This document shows positions 31,649 through 45,210 of a DNA stretch of 64,000 bases, in pieces. The translations under genes and the position numbers were made by a program. Source of the stretch: Omphalotus guepiniiformis. Its lineage: Eukaryota; Basidiomycota; Agaricomycetes; Agaricales; Omphalotaceae. The stretch spans positions 186,001 to 250,000 of the forward strand of contig JAQOOI010000016.1 in NCBI GenBank assembly GCA_028554645.1, written 5' to 3'. Within the stretch, counting starts at the first letter, position 1. Every line of letters starts with the position of its first letter. Under the pieces are notes generated by a model. That model saw only the letters and a program-made list of their open reading frames with translations, made no database searches and was not told where the DNA came from.

Positions 31649-34019
31649 GGTTGAGTGAACACTGAAGAGGAGAAAATCACGGCTGTGTGACTGTGGTACA
31701 TTCGGTCACGTGAGCGCGTTACCGGGGTCAGTCACGCCAAAATCACGTGAAATCCGTTCCATTCATCCCTTTACATCCTCCCCGTTATATGCTCTCCTGA
31801 AATGGTGGGTAGACAGCGTTAAAGACCTCGCCCACGCTCCAAACGCGTACGCTGCCTCACGAATAGTTGAGGTCGAACAGGGCTATCGCCATCTTGGTGC
31901 AGTTGCTGAATAGGATTGTGGATTTTAAGTGCGCTGTTTCCTTTGTTCTTGATTTCACTTTGGTCATACTTAAGATGATACTTGTCGTCTAGAACGACCG
32001 AGGCGTACGGAAAAGGCCACACAAAGTTTGAGCAAAACCAGAGAATTTCCGGTGTTCAGGCACTTGGACCCGAGCCGGTCAATATACTATCTACCTACCT
32101 CCCTCGTCACCATCTTCGTAGCTACCAGTGCCCACGACGTCCTAGCATTACCTTGCTCTGCGCTGGCGAATGGAAACCTGGCTTGAATCTGCGGATGCAG
32201 AAACTGGGAAGGAACGAGACTATTTAGCACCCGCTGCTGCACAGGCTCGACCGTCAGGCGTTTTGGGTGCATATGTCGTGGAGGCTACATCCGAAGCCGA
32301 TGGCGTAGCCCTTGTATGTTGCTACAGAACAACCCGTGTTCGATATTATCGCTTCCCTCATCCTACGTTGTATCCACCCATTGTATGTGAAGCCCTGTGC
32401 AACCCTGCAGTAATAGCTTTGTGGATTCAGCGAGCCCTTCTTCATGGACGACAACGCGGGTCTACAAGAGGATCACCCGTCGGATTACCGTCCAGATCAT
32501 AAACAATAAGGAGCGAAGGTCAGTGCTGGAGAAACCTTGATCTTCATGCCACTAACAAGTAAAGGTCACTGACGATATAATTACCCGCAGGTACGAGTCC
32601 GAGTCGAGTAAATCCGCTGACAGCCTCCATGAGACTGGCCAGTTTTGCTCAAGGTCCCATAACCTGTTTCTGATTGATATATTAGTCATTCTACAGCATA
32701 CTGCTTGGTGTATTGCTACTCACCAGCCCGCGCTCGTTCGTTCTCCGGCACTCATTCTCCCCGTTTCCCGGCGACTTATTGTGGAACGAAGAAATTGGGT
32801 GTTGCACAAGATCATAGCTCTTTTTTCCTTCGTATCGTCCTTCTTCGAGCGTTCCTCGTCTTCTCTTCCTCTATATGATGTTATCCTCCAAATGGTCACC
32901 GGCTAGCTGTTAGCCCCTCACAATGCAGCATTTACAGGCAGCAGATGGTGGAAGATGGTGGTCACTTCATGGCTTCCACGGTTAACGAAAGAGCAGAGAC
33001 TAGCCATGTGTTAGGCACGTGGGCCGCAGCCCGAAGTTCGTCTGTATTCCTTCCATCATCGCTGCTCTGATGCTGAAACCGACTACCGAAGGCTGATAAA
33101 GGGTATGGTTCTCATCAGTCACCGGGCAAAATATTAGTGACCTGAACAGTATCTTTCGCATTACACCCACCAGCGCAGCCTTCATAGGCGGCTGCTTTCA
33201 CCAGAGAGTGTTCGATTTTTCATCTGCTGCCCTAGCTATGACAGACACAATTTCTCTATTCATGCTGTATGTATCGATGAGCAATCTTCACAGCAATCCA
33301 CAACTTTCCACATTTCGCGGTCGGTGAATTCGCAACATCCGGGTCCGAGCAGAAGTTGCGTCACCCTTGCGTGCGCGTGCGTACTGTGCAGTAATCAAGA
33401 TGCGCAGCCATGTGGTTCGTCGTTCATTATCATTTGGGGCCTGGACATCTGAACCCGTCTGACTCAAGAGCTGATATAGATTCTTTCAGCCGCAGTTTCC
33501 CCCGTGGGTCGTTTCCTTGTTGTCTAATACTTTTAATAGAACAACTTCAAAAAAATTTCTCTAGACAATCCATGTACGAATATGAAAATAACCCCGGGTG
33601 TTGGCTCGTCAGTTTTCTTGCAATCCATTAGGACACCTCAGGCTACTCAGTCAACGGACTTGCACGTACCCGAAACCCGGAAAGGGCTATGTACCTTCGA
33701 AAAAACTCCCTTGTATGCCGACAAATGCGTGATCCATAGACGAACGGGAATTACTTGTTTGCTTGTTGTGAAAGCATGATTGATGGCGGCGCTCTCGGTG
33801 CGCCAAAAAACCTTACGTCCTCTCTCACACTCATCCGCTGGCAAGACTCCACTAATAAGAACCCCATACACATCTAGCTGTGAATGTAGCCTTGTGGGTC
33901 CCGGTTTCTTCTTTCCCTTTACTCTCACTACGCAAGTTTACGAATCCGCTCAAGATTGGTTGTTACCCTCCCCGGCTGGCTTTCGGATTATACTTCCAGT
34001 TGTTGTTATTCTTTCTACA
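31649..34019. other. Gene-free stretch
   Basis: Several open frames of 60-110 codons are present (for example 32170-32502 plus), but none shows a domain, signal peptide or convincing splice pattern. The last few hundred bases must hold the promoter of the gene starting at 34020. I see no RNA gene. Confidence 0.45.
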
Positions 34020-36970
34020 ATGTCGCTGAATCCTTCATCTTCCGATGTGGCTGTTCCGAAATTCGACAACACACTTGGTGCAATTTTGATTGGAGGCCTT
34101 GTTGCGATGGCGTGAGTTGGCTTTTAGCTTCGAATACGAACAAATAATGCTGACGATGAATATTCAATGATTTTCGTGTGGCGTATGCACCGGTGCACTA
34201 TAGTCTCTGGGGAGTGACTTGCGTGCAGACGTTCAATTTCTTCATGGGGAACTCGCGCGATAAACCTGTATTCAAGCTCTTAGTGAGTAACATTACATTG
34301 TGGTACCGGATGCGTGATTGACAGGAAGAATGGTGATCTCGTTAGATTGGTTTTCTCTGGTGAGTCCCTACCTTTCACCTGCTAGACTCTGTATCATTGA
34401 GACTCTTCGCGTCTGTTCAAAGGGTCCTCGACACATTTGACACTATCCTCAACTGCCACATTCTTTATTTTTACCTTGTCTCCAACTATCTAAACCCTCT
34501 CGCCATCACGATCCCTGTCTGGTGAGTTCTCTGAATGAATGCACGCACGCAACATACTCAATACATGTCATTGATTTGATTTGATGTGATGTATGTAGGA
34601 GTGTCATCGTAAGTCTTTCTTCCTCGCCGCAATCTATGTATCATTTCAACGCTAACCAATCTATGCCGACCTATTTATTCCTTTTTGACTCTCCCATTCG
34701 ACCTTTCAATCTGGTAATAATCATGGATCATGGATCATGAACCAAGATACACGTCGCTATTACGGTGAGTATACTACACATCTTCCCGCTCCTCCTTTTC
34801 TCCGCACGTCTAACGACATCCTTCCAGTCCATTTCAAACTTCATCATTCGAAGGTAGGTAACGTTATGCATCCCCCCAGCGCCCGCCCGTGATCATAACC
34901 GGGGGAGGGGAATATGAAAAGCTAATGAAATGTTTGAAAACTATGTAGCATGTTCGCGCGGCGTGCTTATCGATGTAGGTGGTATTCCCTATGCGAGTAC
35001 AATGCCTGATATCTGATCTCGAGTTTTTCTTTTCTTGATGAATGGACGCTTTTGTAATCACCATTAGTGAGTGGTGGAAATATTCCAGTGACGTTGTGGA
35101 CTGTATGTTTTCCCTTCACTGCACGAGGTGTTGCTGCTGGAGCTGTACTGATCATACTTGTACTAGGTCGCTGTGTCTCTTACGGATCTCAGTAAGTTCT
35201 GTTCTATATCACCTTCCTAAATGCATCATTGAATGAACAGCTAACTTAATGAATTACCCCTCACTCGTGGTACAGTTTGCGGAATTAGTGCGTGTCCTTA
35301 CTTGCCTAATGCTAAATGGCTTTCGCTCGTTTCCGACTCAGTGCTCACCTGCCCTTTCTCTTGTTTTCCCCTTCCCTTCCCTGTCTTGTCTTGTCTTCGA
35401 ACAGTAATCACAGTAAAAGCGTATGTCTACCCTACCCATCTATTCTAATACCCCCGATTGACAGCTCGGTGTACCTGACTGACGGCGAACAATTTTGTCT
35501 GTACATAGATTTCACTTGCAATCGTTCCAGGAACTAGACACATTATCGGTAAGAATATATACTGCATCTTTCTTTCTCCTCGGAGCCCCCCTCAGGCTCC
35601 AGTTCTTCAGTTGGACCCTTGGCCTCGGGGATTGTGACGGTGTTTTTGGTTCGGATCTCTTCTCATGGCGTTTTGTTCTTTTTGGTATTATCACAGGCCT
35701 TGATGTACCTAGACTTTGCGGCGGGGACAACGAGCGATCTCAGTGTGGCGCTTGTATTGTGTTACCTGTTGCATAGATCGAGAACTGGATTCAAGAGGTA
35801 AGCAGCGGGATCTCTTGCGGTTTCGAAATTGGACTGTACTAAGGAGGGGGTATCCTTTTATACCAAACAGAACAAATTCGCTGATCAGAACTTTAATGTT
35901 GTATACCGTGAATACTGGTTTGATTGTAGCGTAAGTGTATACATTCCCTCAGGGTCTTTCCTTCCTTCCTTCCTGCCTCCGTCCTTCTCGTCGTTCCATT
36001 CCCCATTCCATTCCCTTCAATCCTTCAGTCCATCCCGAAATCACACTCTTAATTAACTGATGATCTCCTTCCCAGCCTCGATGCAAGTCTGGGTCTCATA
36101 ACGTATATTGCCATGCCGCACAACTTCATCTTCTTAGGTATGTATGATCACGATCCCCATCTATTCATCGATTATACCAATAATCACTGACTGACCCCAT
36201 GCCATGTCATCCGATTCCGGATCCCCCTCCTCCCTTCAACTCTGTATGGGTACACAGGCTTCTATCTTCTTCTGAGCAAACGTACGTCCCCACGTCCGCA
36301 TGACATTTATCCCGATCCCGAACTTCGGGAACGAAAGAACAAAAGCACAATAACTGACGTATCTTTCTTCCCTTTTTTTCACTGGTTGTGGAACAGTGTA
36401 CCTAAACTCCTACCTCGCCTCACTCAACGCTCGTGAAGGTCTCCTTGAAAAAGCAAACGAAACAAGGTCTATCCACTTGTCGGAATTCACAACTGCGTCC
36501 GGTCGCCCACGCTTTCATGTGGAAAGGTCCCAGTCCCAGTCTTCTGGTCCGACCTATGTCGGTGAGAAGGTATGTAAATGCCATGCCATGCAATTACCCA
36601 TTTCATATATATGTACATACTGTACATCATTCAAGCTCCCCCCTTGTGGGGTGCCTTTTTTCCTTCCTTCCCTTCTCTTCCCTTCGTTGCCTCTTTCGTC
36701 CCACTCCTTTCCTTTCCGACTTTCCGCCTTCTTCCTCCTTTCCGTGTAACCCAAAGCTGATTCCCGTCTCTTTCTTTCTTTTCTCCCTCTATCTATTGAA
36801 CTATCTATCGACATATCGACAAATCTACCGTGCTCAACCGTACCCACATATCCCAGTCGACCCACTCCGACATAATGGCGATATCAATTGAAACGGTGAT
36901 TGATAAGCAGGTCGATGATTCTTTGCCCGCTCTGCCATCACCTTCATCTCCAACGGTGATGGCCGTTTAA
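34020..36970 (+). CDS. DUF6534-type seven-helix membrane protein
   Basis: The pattern fits the large Agaricomycete family of seven-helix proteins with a C-terminal DUF6534 domain, function unknown. Exons: 34020-34111, 34204-34282, 34346-34359 (14 nt), 34423-34521, 34599-34608 (10 nt), 34747-34764 (18 nt), 34828-34853, 34949-34974, 35068-35102, 35167-35191, 35241-35287, an unresolved part, 35697-35797, 35871-35930, 36076-36137, 36258-36281, 36397-36569 and 36857-36970. Key segments are LGAILIGGLVAM (helix 1), WGVTCVQTFNFF, WVLDTFDTILNCHILYFYLV, CYLLHRSRTGFKR, LIRTLMLYTVNTGLI, ITYIAMPHNFIFLGFYLLL and LYLNSYLASLNARE. The cytosolic tail is Ser-rich. Between 35288 and 35696 I could not choose exons with confidence. 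Confidence 0.85.
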
Positions 36971-37962
36971 GATATACTTATCTTGGGTTCGTTTTATATA
37001 CATACATACACAATAATCTGTGACAGAGTTTTTTTATAGATCTTACCAGTGTGTTGTTTTGATACGAGCATATAGTAGTTAGTATAACTGATCGGAAGTT
37101 TCGGTTTTGCGTGGATTGAAATCGGAAATCCATCCACTGAGCACTTCAACGAAAGCGGAAAACAAAACGTGCAGAACTTGCGAGCTGTCGCATTCTTCAT
37201 TCAAGTACAAGCACGTCATTTGATTTGTATTATTAGGCGAGATAAAGTCCGTATGGATGGTCTGGAGAGAGCCTGGGGGACTACATACAATAGGAGATAA
37301 ACTAAAAATCACACGAGGACAAGAACTACGAGAGAAACCGAAGAGGTTGTAACAAAAGATGGAAAAAGACATTGCATGCAAAGAACGGTATTGGGTAATG
37401 AATTACGAGCCCAGCAAAAGATCCCAGTAAAACAGAAAACAAAACAGTTACAAAAAGGAATGTGAATTTGTAGACACCCTAAACATATCGAAAACAACTA
37501 GCTCATGAAACCGCGAAATAAATGACCGTTTTCTACAGGGTACACACAATGGGGAGCCCTGAGATGCAGAATGAATGGTCAGAACGATATCATACTATGT
37601 ATACACTCCTGCCACCCCCGCGAAGAACTCTCAAGTGGATCCCCTCCCGGGTTGACAAGTGTCATAAGGATGAGAGAGAGAGAGAGGCGGCACTAACAAC
37701 GGGGAAGTAACTCGTGCGAATCGGGCCGCCGGGCAAAATAGAAAGGAGAGAACAACTTCCAATGCTTTGAATAAAGAGAAAAGAAAAACACCACGGCTAT
37801 GATTCCCTCAACCCTCGGCGTTCGCATCGCCGACTGCGTTGTAAACCTCCAACCAACCCCAACCCACTACCACTCCGGAAGGGGGGAACCCCACTAATTT
37901 GCTCGACCCACCGAGCATTTGCCCCATCAAGAAACGAGAGAGAGAGAGAAGAGAGGCCCACA
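36971..37962. other. Intergenic, convergent gene ends
   Basis: It lies between the plus-strand seven-helix gene and the minus-strand repeat-peptide gene, so it should hold both 3' ends. A short GA run lies at about 37672-37687 and another at about 37938-37951. No gene is seen. Confidence 0.5.
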
Positions 37963-38564
37963 TCACCAATCCGCACCAGAACCACCGGCAGAACCAGGTG
38001 GACCTCTCCTCCAGTCAGCACCAGAACCACCAGCAGAACCCGGTGGACCTCTCCTCCAATCTGCACCAGAACCACCAGCAGACCCAGGGGGACCTCTCCG
38101 CCAATCTGCGCCAGAGCCACCTGCTGAACCCGGTGGACCCCGACGCCAATCAGCACCCGAACCACCTGCTGACCCGGGTGGTCCTCTTCTCCAATCTGCA
38201 CCCGAACCACCTGCTGAACCTGGTGGACCTCTTCGCCAGTCAGCGCCAGAACCACCGGCAGAACCAGGAGGGCCACGCTCAAGAACGGAAGACTTCAAGA
38301 GGGGGGAAGAACGGGGAGACGGGTAAGTATGACAGCGCAGCCGAATAAGATTGATGACGAGCGTACCTCCGCTTCGATACTTCTTCCAACCTCTACATTC
38401 CGTGCAACGAAATCACCAGCTCCTTCATCCTAATAAGAAGAGAAAATTTAGTCAAGCGAGATAAAAAAAGATATCGCATTACTTACCGGTGCAGCAATGG
38501 GAGCTGCACTGCTGACAGCGAACAACGAAACGACCAACGTAACGAGAAAAGTATGTACTCGCAT
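37963..38564 (-). CDS. Secreted precursor with seven identical dibasic-separated peptides
   Basis: Exons 38564-38487, 38429-38367 and 38292-37963 join in phase and encode 156 residues. The first 20 or so form a signal peptide (MRVHTFLVTLVVSLFAVSSA). A short spacer ending VLER is followed by seven copies of GPPGSAGGSGADW, consecutive copies being joined by RR; the last ends at the stop. RR is the recognition site of the Kex2 protease in the Golgi, so the predicted products are seven copies of one 13-residue peptide. This matches the plan of fungal Kex2-processed repeat precursors (KEPs), which include pheromones, repellents and ribosomal cyclic peptides. The peptide sequence is unknown to me. 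The repeats are identical in protein but differ at many third codon positions, pointing to selection on the peptide. No UstY-like (DUF3328) gene is seen nearby. Confidence 0.82.
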
Positions 38565-38689
38565 GATTAAGAGGGAATATGGAGTAAACTTGCAAACTTG
38601 CTAATCCTGAGGAGGGGGAACAGCAAGAAGGAAGGGGGGAGTAAATGGGAGGTGAGAACGATTTGGTGACAAGGATATCGCGGTCGGCT

Positions 38690-38700
38690 CTTTATATGTA
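38690..38700 (-). promoter_or_regulatory. TATA box for the repeat-peptide gene
   Basis: The minus strand reads TACATATAAAG here, about 130 bp upstream of the ATG at 38564. It is the only clear TATA-like site in that upstream region. Confidence 0.5.
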
Positions 38701-38703
38701 CGA

Positions 38704-41700
38704 ACCCAGGCACTTGGCCATGCTAGCCAATCAAATTCTCCATACAAATTCAATTCCTTTCCCTGGGTTTCGTTCCTGGATCGACTCTCCGGCCGGCAGA
38801 TTAGCCGATCCCGGCAAGCCTAAAACTGGCAACTCGAGTCCGCTGTCGCAGCAGATGTTCCTGAAACTCTGCTTTTAAAAGAGCCACGAGAAAATGCTCA
38901 TGGAAAAAGGGAGAAAGAAAGGGAAAGAAAGGACAGACGCGTCACGCAGCCCAGCCCTGCACATTTAAAAAGTTTATTTAGTTTCCCCCCCTGCGTAACC
39001 ACCTGCCAAGCTTGTTCTTGTGCGAATTCTTCCCAGTAAGTAATAGATTTCTATATCTATGTATCATAAATTGAATAGTTTTTTAGATGGTCCGAATGGT
39101 GCCCCCTGGTCAGGCCTGCAGGACAGGTTCTCCGGAAACTGGATAGCTGAATCCTCGGGAAAGGGAATTCCACTGATATCATGTCAGCAGGTTGCACGGA
39201 TTATACTGTGTCCGATCATCGGCGTGTGCGGCCCTTAAAACTTGGTATTTTTATCTTGGGGCTGGGGAGCCCCCTTGTTACCTGGCACGGTTGCAGACTT
39301 GTGAGCGTCGATATCTATGAGACGAATTAATCATGGAGACTTTGAAGAACAAGTAGAAAAGCATCAACTGCCGCATGCCCGACTAAATTGGCCGGCCGGA
39401 GGGCGGATGTTTGAACATTTCTGATGGTATCGGTCAGCCCTTGAGGCCAACTTGCCAAGCAAGGTACCAGATGTCACAATCTCACACTGCGATGTCTTCG
39501 CACTGAGCTGTAAGTAAATCACAGTTCATACGTTCATACATACCATACCTTGCAGCATACACATTGCATTGACAGCAATTTGTACAGGGAAGACACCCTA
39601 ATAATGAAACAGTCGTCACAGAGACTCACAGAGACAACATCATGATGTTATCCATTATCTGTTCCTGTTACGGGTCGCGTACCTGACAGCGCGAAGAAAA
39701 AAGATCATCACAAATGGGTAAAGAGGAACCGAACGTTCAATCCGCCGATGGAACTTGGACTGGGCAATCAAGCTCATGTGTAACGTTCAAGCTTAACAGA
39801 CAGTTGCCTTTCAGATCTTGAACTTGAATGAGAACGTTCGCAGCCTTCAGATGATGTCCTGGGGTAAAAATACCCATTGCCCCCTACAAAGCATCTCACT
39901 ATGTCCCCTTTCTATCAGCTGAGTGACTGGAATAGGATGGCAGGATAGCCAGCCGGTGATACTAGACCCTGCACCCAGCCCCCCGGTATAGTCTAGTCCA
40001 AGTGAGTTTTCATCGATATTCGTCATTACCCTTCAACGTTTCAACCTTCAGTGCGTGCATCCTCGCGCGCGGCGCGGAGCAAAGGATGTATGTACTTAGG
40101 AACGAAAGGGTCAGTGAAGAAGTTCTCCGGTAGATCACTGTTAGTATTACACGTTACACTTCCGAGCCCCATTGGTTAACCCACTCTCAAGGAAATCATC
40201 CTCCTCCAGCGCAATCCGTCATTTCAGATAATTACTATCAGATTTCACATCAGCGGTAAGTACGGCTGGTACCTAGATTCGAGAGACTTCGTACCCAGTA
40301 TTAGGCAATTAGGGAATCCTCTCCCCTGGTCTATGTATACTATTCTAATGAACGAAATCTCCGAATTCAAATGGGCTCCCAGTAGTGACTAGATCGCTGA
40401 ACATATTTAGTTCCGAACAGTTTCCCAATTCAAGCCCCTCCGTTACGTTGTCCGGAAGCCTGAGGTAGACTCTGTAAGTACTTACAGACTTACAGTCAAC
40501 TGATGTTCTATCCAAGTTCCGGGCCTAGCCAGTCACAATCTACAGCGACGTAACTCCCAAAATTGAACCTGCACTGTATGTATGTACATATTCTGTACAT
40601 TGCGGACGCCAAGTACATGTATACAAGCCGACAAGCCACGAGGGTTAACGGGGGTTCTCTCACCGTTCCTCACCGGTAAGTACTTTCACGGTATTACTAC
40701 ATATACATTGGGTGAACCCGGCTTACTCGTGGGCGCTGAGCGCAGCATGGCAGCCCAATTCCGACTGTCCGTCGTCCGAATCTCCAACCGACCAAGATCA
40801 TGTCATTGGTCAATGAACGAACGCTTCGGTACGGAGGTAAGTGCATATGTATCGCACGGTACTGTAATTGTCACTTCCTAGTACCGTTCCCCGAGAGCAG
40901 GCTTCGTTCTGAACGAACGAGACCGGAATCTAGACACCGCATGGTACGAATTCGTATACGACGCTGGTGGCCTGTAGCCTGCCTGTAGCCTGCTCCTGTG
41001 GCGCGCCGTTCTTAGTATTGGTATTGGTATTGGTATTGGGGATTTGTATTTGAGAGGGCCTCAGTGCACTCAGCATTCGTCGAGCCCTGAACATCTCTGA
41101 ACATTCCAACGGGGCCAACGTGGTGTCATCCACGCCTTAAATGAATCCCATCGCACGGAACTTCCTTCAAGTACTCAACGACAGCCCAGTTGGTCCGACT
41201 TGCTCGTACACATGTATGAGCCCCCAAGGCTACATTGGCTGGCGATTTCCGAATTCGAAGCGGCCGAAGCAATGGGTGTATGTGCCGACGAGAAGATCTA
41301 TGTATAGTATGACTGCAAAGACTTTTATTATACAAAACGGGTAGTACTTATGCAGCCTGAGAGAGGAACCACGTTAGCCTTGAAGTGCTCAAGCGCTCAG
41401 CATTTAGTTACCCAGTCGCAAGGGTGATGGGATCATCATAATGGACGAGAACGTGTAACGTATATATGTATATGTATGCACTATACATATCAAAAATCGA
41501 TAGTGATTTACTCAAAACGAACGAGTGAAATGATCGAACATTTGCAGCACAATGAAAGAAGCCAACCTCGAACTCTTAGTCTTCAAATATAGATCGTATG
41601 TATCCATACCCATACATACTTACATACATACATATCATTTGGAAGCCCCCATCGCTGTCTGTCAGTCATTCAACGACATTCGTTCCGAAGAACGAACGAA

Positions 41701-43754
41701 CGGTTGGGGTTACTTGTGGTACCGACCGGTACGATATATGATTATCGAAAATGTATCGACGTGTCAACGTCGCACTCGTGCGCGGTTCCCCCAGCGTGCT
41801 CCATGTTCGATGGAGTGAGACTCTCCGGAGTTTATGGTATCCTTGATACCAATCTAACGTTTAACGTTCACAAACCCCTCCTCGATCCGACGATAAAACA
41901 AAGAACTCCACATTTAACCGTTGACGATCCGACAAGAACGAAGGATCTCCAAAGCGCTAGAAACCCCCCTCCCCCCCTCGAGAACTTCTGACTGACTGAC
42001 AGTGATTCTCAGTCCAAAATTGATTTTGATTTGATTGATCCAACTAATGCCCGAAGATCAACTGGCACCGGCACCTTTCAATGTTCAATGTTTATGAAAA
42101 CTGAATTTCACAATTTGGTATGCACACCTTCCATGACGTAGACCGTTGAAGAGAAACACAGCAAGAGTCACATCGCATGCAAGGCTTCCGAACGATATTG
42201 CCATCTGTGACTGTATGCACATGAAGATGTACATTTCTAGTCTCGCCGCCGGCAGGGTAAGCACCGTCTGCTGCCTGTTTCACTGACCCGCTGGCAGTGA
42301 CAGCATACATGGACCTTAAGCCTCGCAGGTGCGGGTCCTCGGGTCCTGTCGTCTAGAAAGAAAATACACTTGGCAGATACATACAAGTATCCCGAGCACA
42401 GGGCTCAAGGGTTACGATATCCCTCACCCTGAATAGCCCTGAATTTAGTCTAAATCAGTCCCAGGACATTCGGGATTTCAAAGCAGCGTGCTCACCTCGT
42501 GTCGATGCCAATTACCCCCACGAGAAAACTTGAAATGCATACATTTTGACTTATGTGAAAACACTTCGAAGCTTTCAAGGTCGAACGAGTGAAAATTGAA
42601 AGAAGTCCCATGAACTCGGAATCCTCTCTCTTCTGATCGACGTTCTGATTTTCGCTGCGTGAGAAGGACATGGAATGATGATGATACATATATGAATGCC
42701 AGCGAAAAGACAGGCTCGGCGTTCGCACTGCGCAGCAGAGCACCAGAGGGGATAAAGTTCTGGAGGATCGTAAGGCTATTGGCCCATAGGCATGACATGG
42801 GGATGTGTTACAATTGTACCTCCAATGGTCCATACGATTCGGAATCCGTGAGGCCGTTGAATCGTCATAGGCCGTAATTGAAAGAAGGCGGCTTTTGTGC
42901 AGCACCGCGTGTCGTAGAAGACTCGAGACGACCGTCTAGAGTAGTGGTATTAAGAAGTCTGTTTGTAGATATACATCAAAGAGATGACGCACATGAAATC
43001 CCTCCGATCCGATGCAGTCAAGAAATGAACAGTCTACATGCGCATATACGCACTGAGGCTTCAGACTTCGGTATTCCAGCGACGAATGCACGAACTAGCA
43101 GCTACAAACTTCATCTTTTTCGGTTGAGGATAGAAAGTACCTGGATAATCGGAGAAACGTATGTCGTTCTTCATTCTACTGATATCATGAGCAGACGAAA
43201 GTTGAGATTGTAGAGCCTGAGTCGCACTGCGCCGGAACGATACGAGAAGGTCACAGGTACATTGCAGGACCGTAGATTCCGGTTGAAAATATTTCCATCG
43301 TGGTCACACTGGGCGAGATACTGTGGAGGGATCCGGAGCCTCTGGAATTGCTGCTATAATGAATCGCGACGCCCAAGGGTGCAACAAGAGATTTTCGATG
43401 AAGACTGAAGGTCACCGACAAATCTAAAGAGAGTGCCGGGCCTGTTCTGGCCTGTTTCGGCCCGCTAAGGAGAAACGTGACTACTTTAGGGCCGGCCTGC
43501 TCGAGGAACAGGCTTCCATTAGCATCGTCTAATATAACCTACATGTATGCGCTTCCTTGCGAGTCTTGGTCTGCTGGTCTTATCAGCATTCTCAACGTGC
43601 CAGGCTTTGCATTCGGTCGCTTTTCACCTCTGCTCGAACCTCTCAAGAGAACCGCCACGGATTTTCTTCGGGCTTCCATTGCTAATGATCGCTGGCAGGT
43701 ATAAGAAGAACGAACGAAGTCTTGTGCAATGAGCTCCAATCATCCGGTGCTAGT
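38704..43754. other. Five-kilobase gene-free stretch
   Basis: Open frames are short (up to 137 codons at 42492-42905 minus) and lack domains, signal peptides or supported introns. A hexanucleotide run of about four TTGGTA units lies near 41016-41040. Short GTATGTA-like runs occur around 40576 and 41460. I see no transposon ends. Confidence 0.45.
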
Positions 43755-45210
43755 ATGAATGCTCTGGCGGCTGTCGCTGTATATGTTCTCTGTAGCGCTT
43801 CGCTGTGTCTTGGAAAATTCTCTTGGGGAAGTACGAAGTTTCTTTTCACGTTTGGAGACTCGTATACCACCGACGGTTAGGACTACATCTTCCGTGAAGG
43901 ATTTGCTCGCTCATTGACAAAGTAGGCTTCAATATCTCTGTCGGGGTGAACTCTTCAGTCCCTGGCTTCGTGCGTAGTCTCTTGAGAGCGAGTATTAGGA
44001 ATCCGACTAGAGATGCTTAGACTTCATCGAATGGTTTAAACTGGGTCAACTTCCTTGGTGCGTTATGTATCCTTAGTGCGATTTCCAGTTACTGACCAGT
44101 TTGCAGGAGGAACGTACAACGTCACTGACACCCAGGTACGCCTTTCTTGGCTCGCTTGTTGCTTTCCGTTTTCAAGTAAGATTCTATGTAGGTGTTCGAT
44201 TTGGCCTCTGGTGGTGCAACTATCGACAGCGCCCTCGTGCCTCCGTACTTGCCTACAGTCCTGTATGCGCGCATATCACTTTAACACAGAGGCTACTAGA
44301 TTGATTATATGCGCAGTTCTATCGTAGACCAAGTCAGCCAGTTCAAGAGCATTCTCGCTCCCAAGCCCGCAGGAGCACAGTGGGATAGCTCAAATTCGCT
44401 TTTTGCGATTTGGATCGGTATCAACGATGTAGTAAGTAATTTACTCAGAAGAGGTAATCTGCTTGTTGATCTGACTATGTCGCCAGGGTAACTCATTCGG
44501 ATGGGTATGTCGTATGCGGAAAGTACTTGTCGCTACGCATGACGCTTGTTCACAGACCAATGTTAGCCAATCTGTTTTCTACGAAACGCTTATGCAGCGA
44601 TTGACCACTCAGGTGAGTCTGGGACGATCGCCTGACTATTTTCCTGAGGGCTGACCAACTCTTTTCAAGCTCGAAGAACTCCACTCCTCCGGAGCCCGCT
44701 CTTTTCTCTTCCTAACCGTACCTCCAACAGACCGTGCACCCTTGTGGCTCTCGCAAGGTCCCGCCGTATCTTCAAAAGTCAAATCCTTCAATTCAGATTT
44801 CAACAACGACCTCCGTGCTACCGTGAAGCAATTCGAAGCCAAACACCCCGACCTGGACTTGGCTATGGTTTTCGACACGCAACCCATCTTCAACACCCTA
44901 TTGGCCAATGCCAAGACTTTTGGATTCGTCAACGCGACAGGATACTGTGAAGCATATGAGAATGGGACTCCAGAGCTGACGACGCAGATTGCTCCATGTG
45001 CGCCGGTATCGAGTTATTTGTGCGTGGTGTTCATCAACTTCGGAGGCTTTCGGTAACTAATAATATTCTGCGACATAGTTGGCTTAATACTCTTCATCCC
45101 CTATTTACGGTTCATAAGTGAGTTGCTTCACACGACTTTGCTTCGAAATAACCTCACTGCGCACTGGAAGCATACTTGCCCATGCCATATCGACTGCTCT
45201 GAGTACTTGA
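43755..45210 (+). CDS. Secreted carbohydrate esterase, family 16-like (SGNH acetylesterase)
   Basis: CE16 enzymes are secreted acetylesterases acting on hemicellulose-derived sugars. Eleven exons in phase encode about 306 residues: 43755-43875, 43926-43969, 44021-44057, 44107-44135, 44192-44262, 44317-44431, 44487-44504, 44556-44612, 44670-45019, 45079-45117 and 45171-45210. I chose the ATG at 43755 because it opens a signal peptide (MNALAAVAVYVLCSASLCLG) that runs directly into FTFGDSYTTDG, the block with the nucleophile Ser. Other blocks are LASGGAT, IWIGINDVGNSF, LFLTVPPTDRAP, FDTQPIFN and LNTLHPLFTVH with the catalytic His near the C-terminus. No lesion is seen. An upstream ATG at 43547 opens another hydrophobic frame that does not join. 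Confidence 0.92.

Noticed and set aside
32170..32502. 110-codon plus-strand frame
   Set aside because: No recognisable motif or splice support in a stretch otherwise without coding signal.
37797..38348. Plus-strand and other-frame Pro/Gln-rich or Val/Leu-rich frames over the repeat-peptide gene
   Set aside because: Shadows of the 45-bp repeat; only the minus-strand frame joins to a signal peptide by introns in phase.
43547..43732. Upstream signal-peptide-like frame before the esterase
   Set aside because: It does not join in frame to the GDSYT exon, whereas the ATG at 43755 reads directly into it from another signal peptide.
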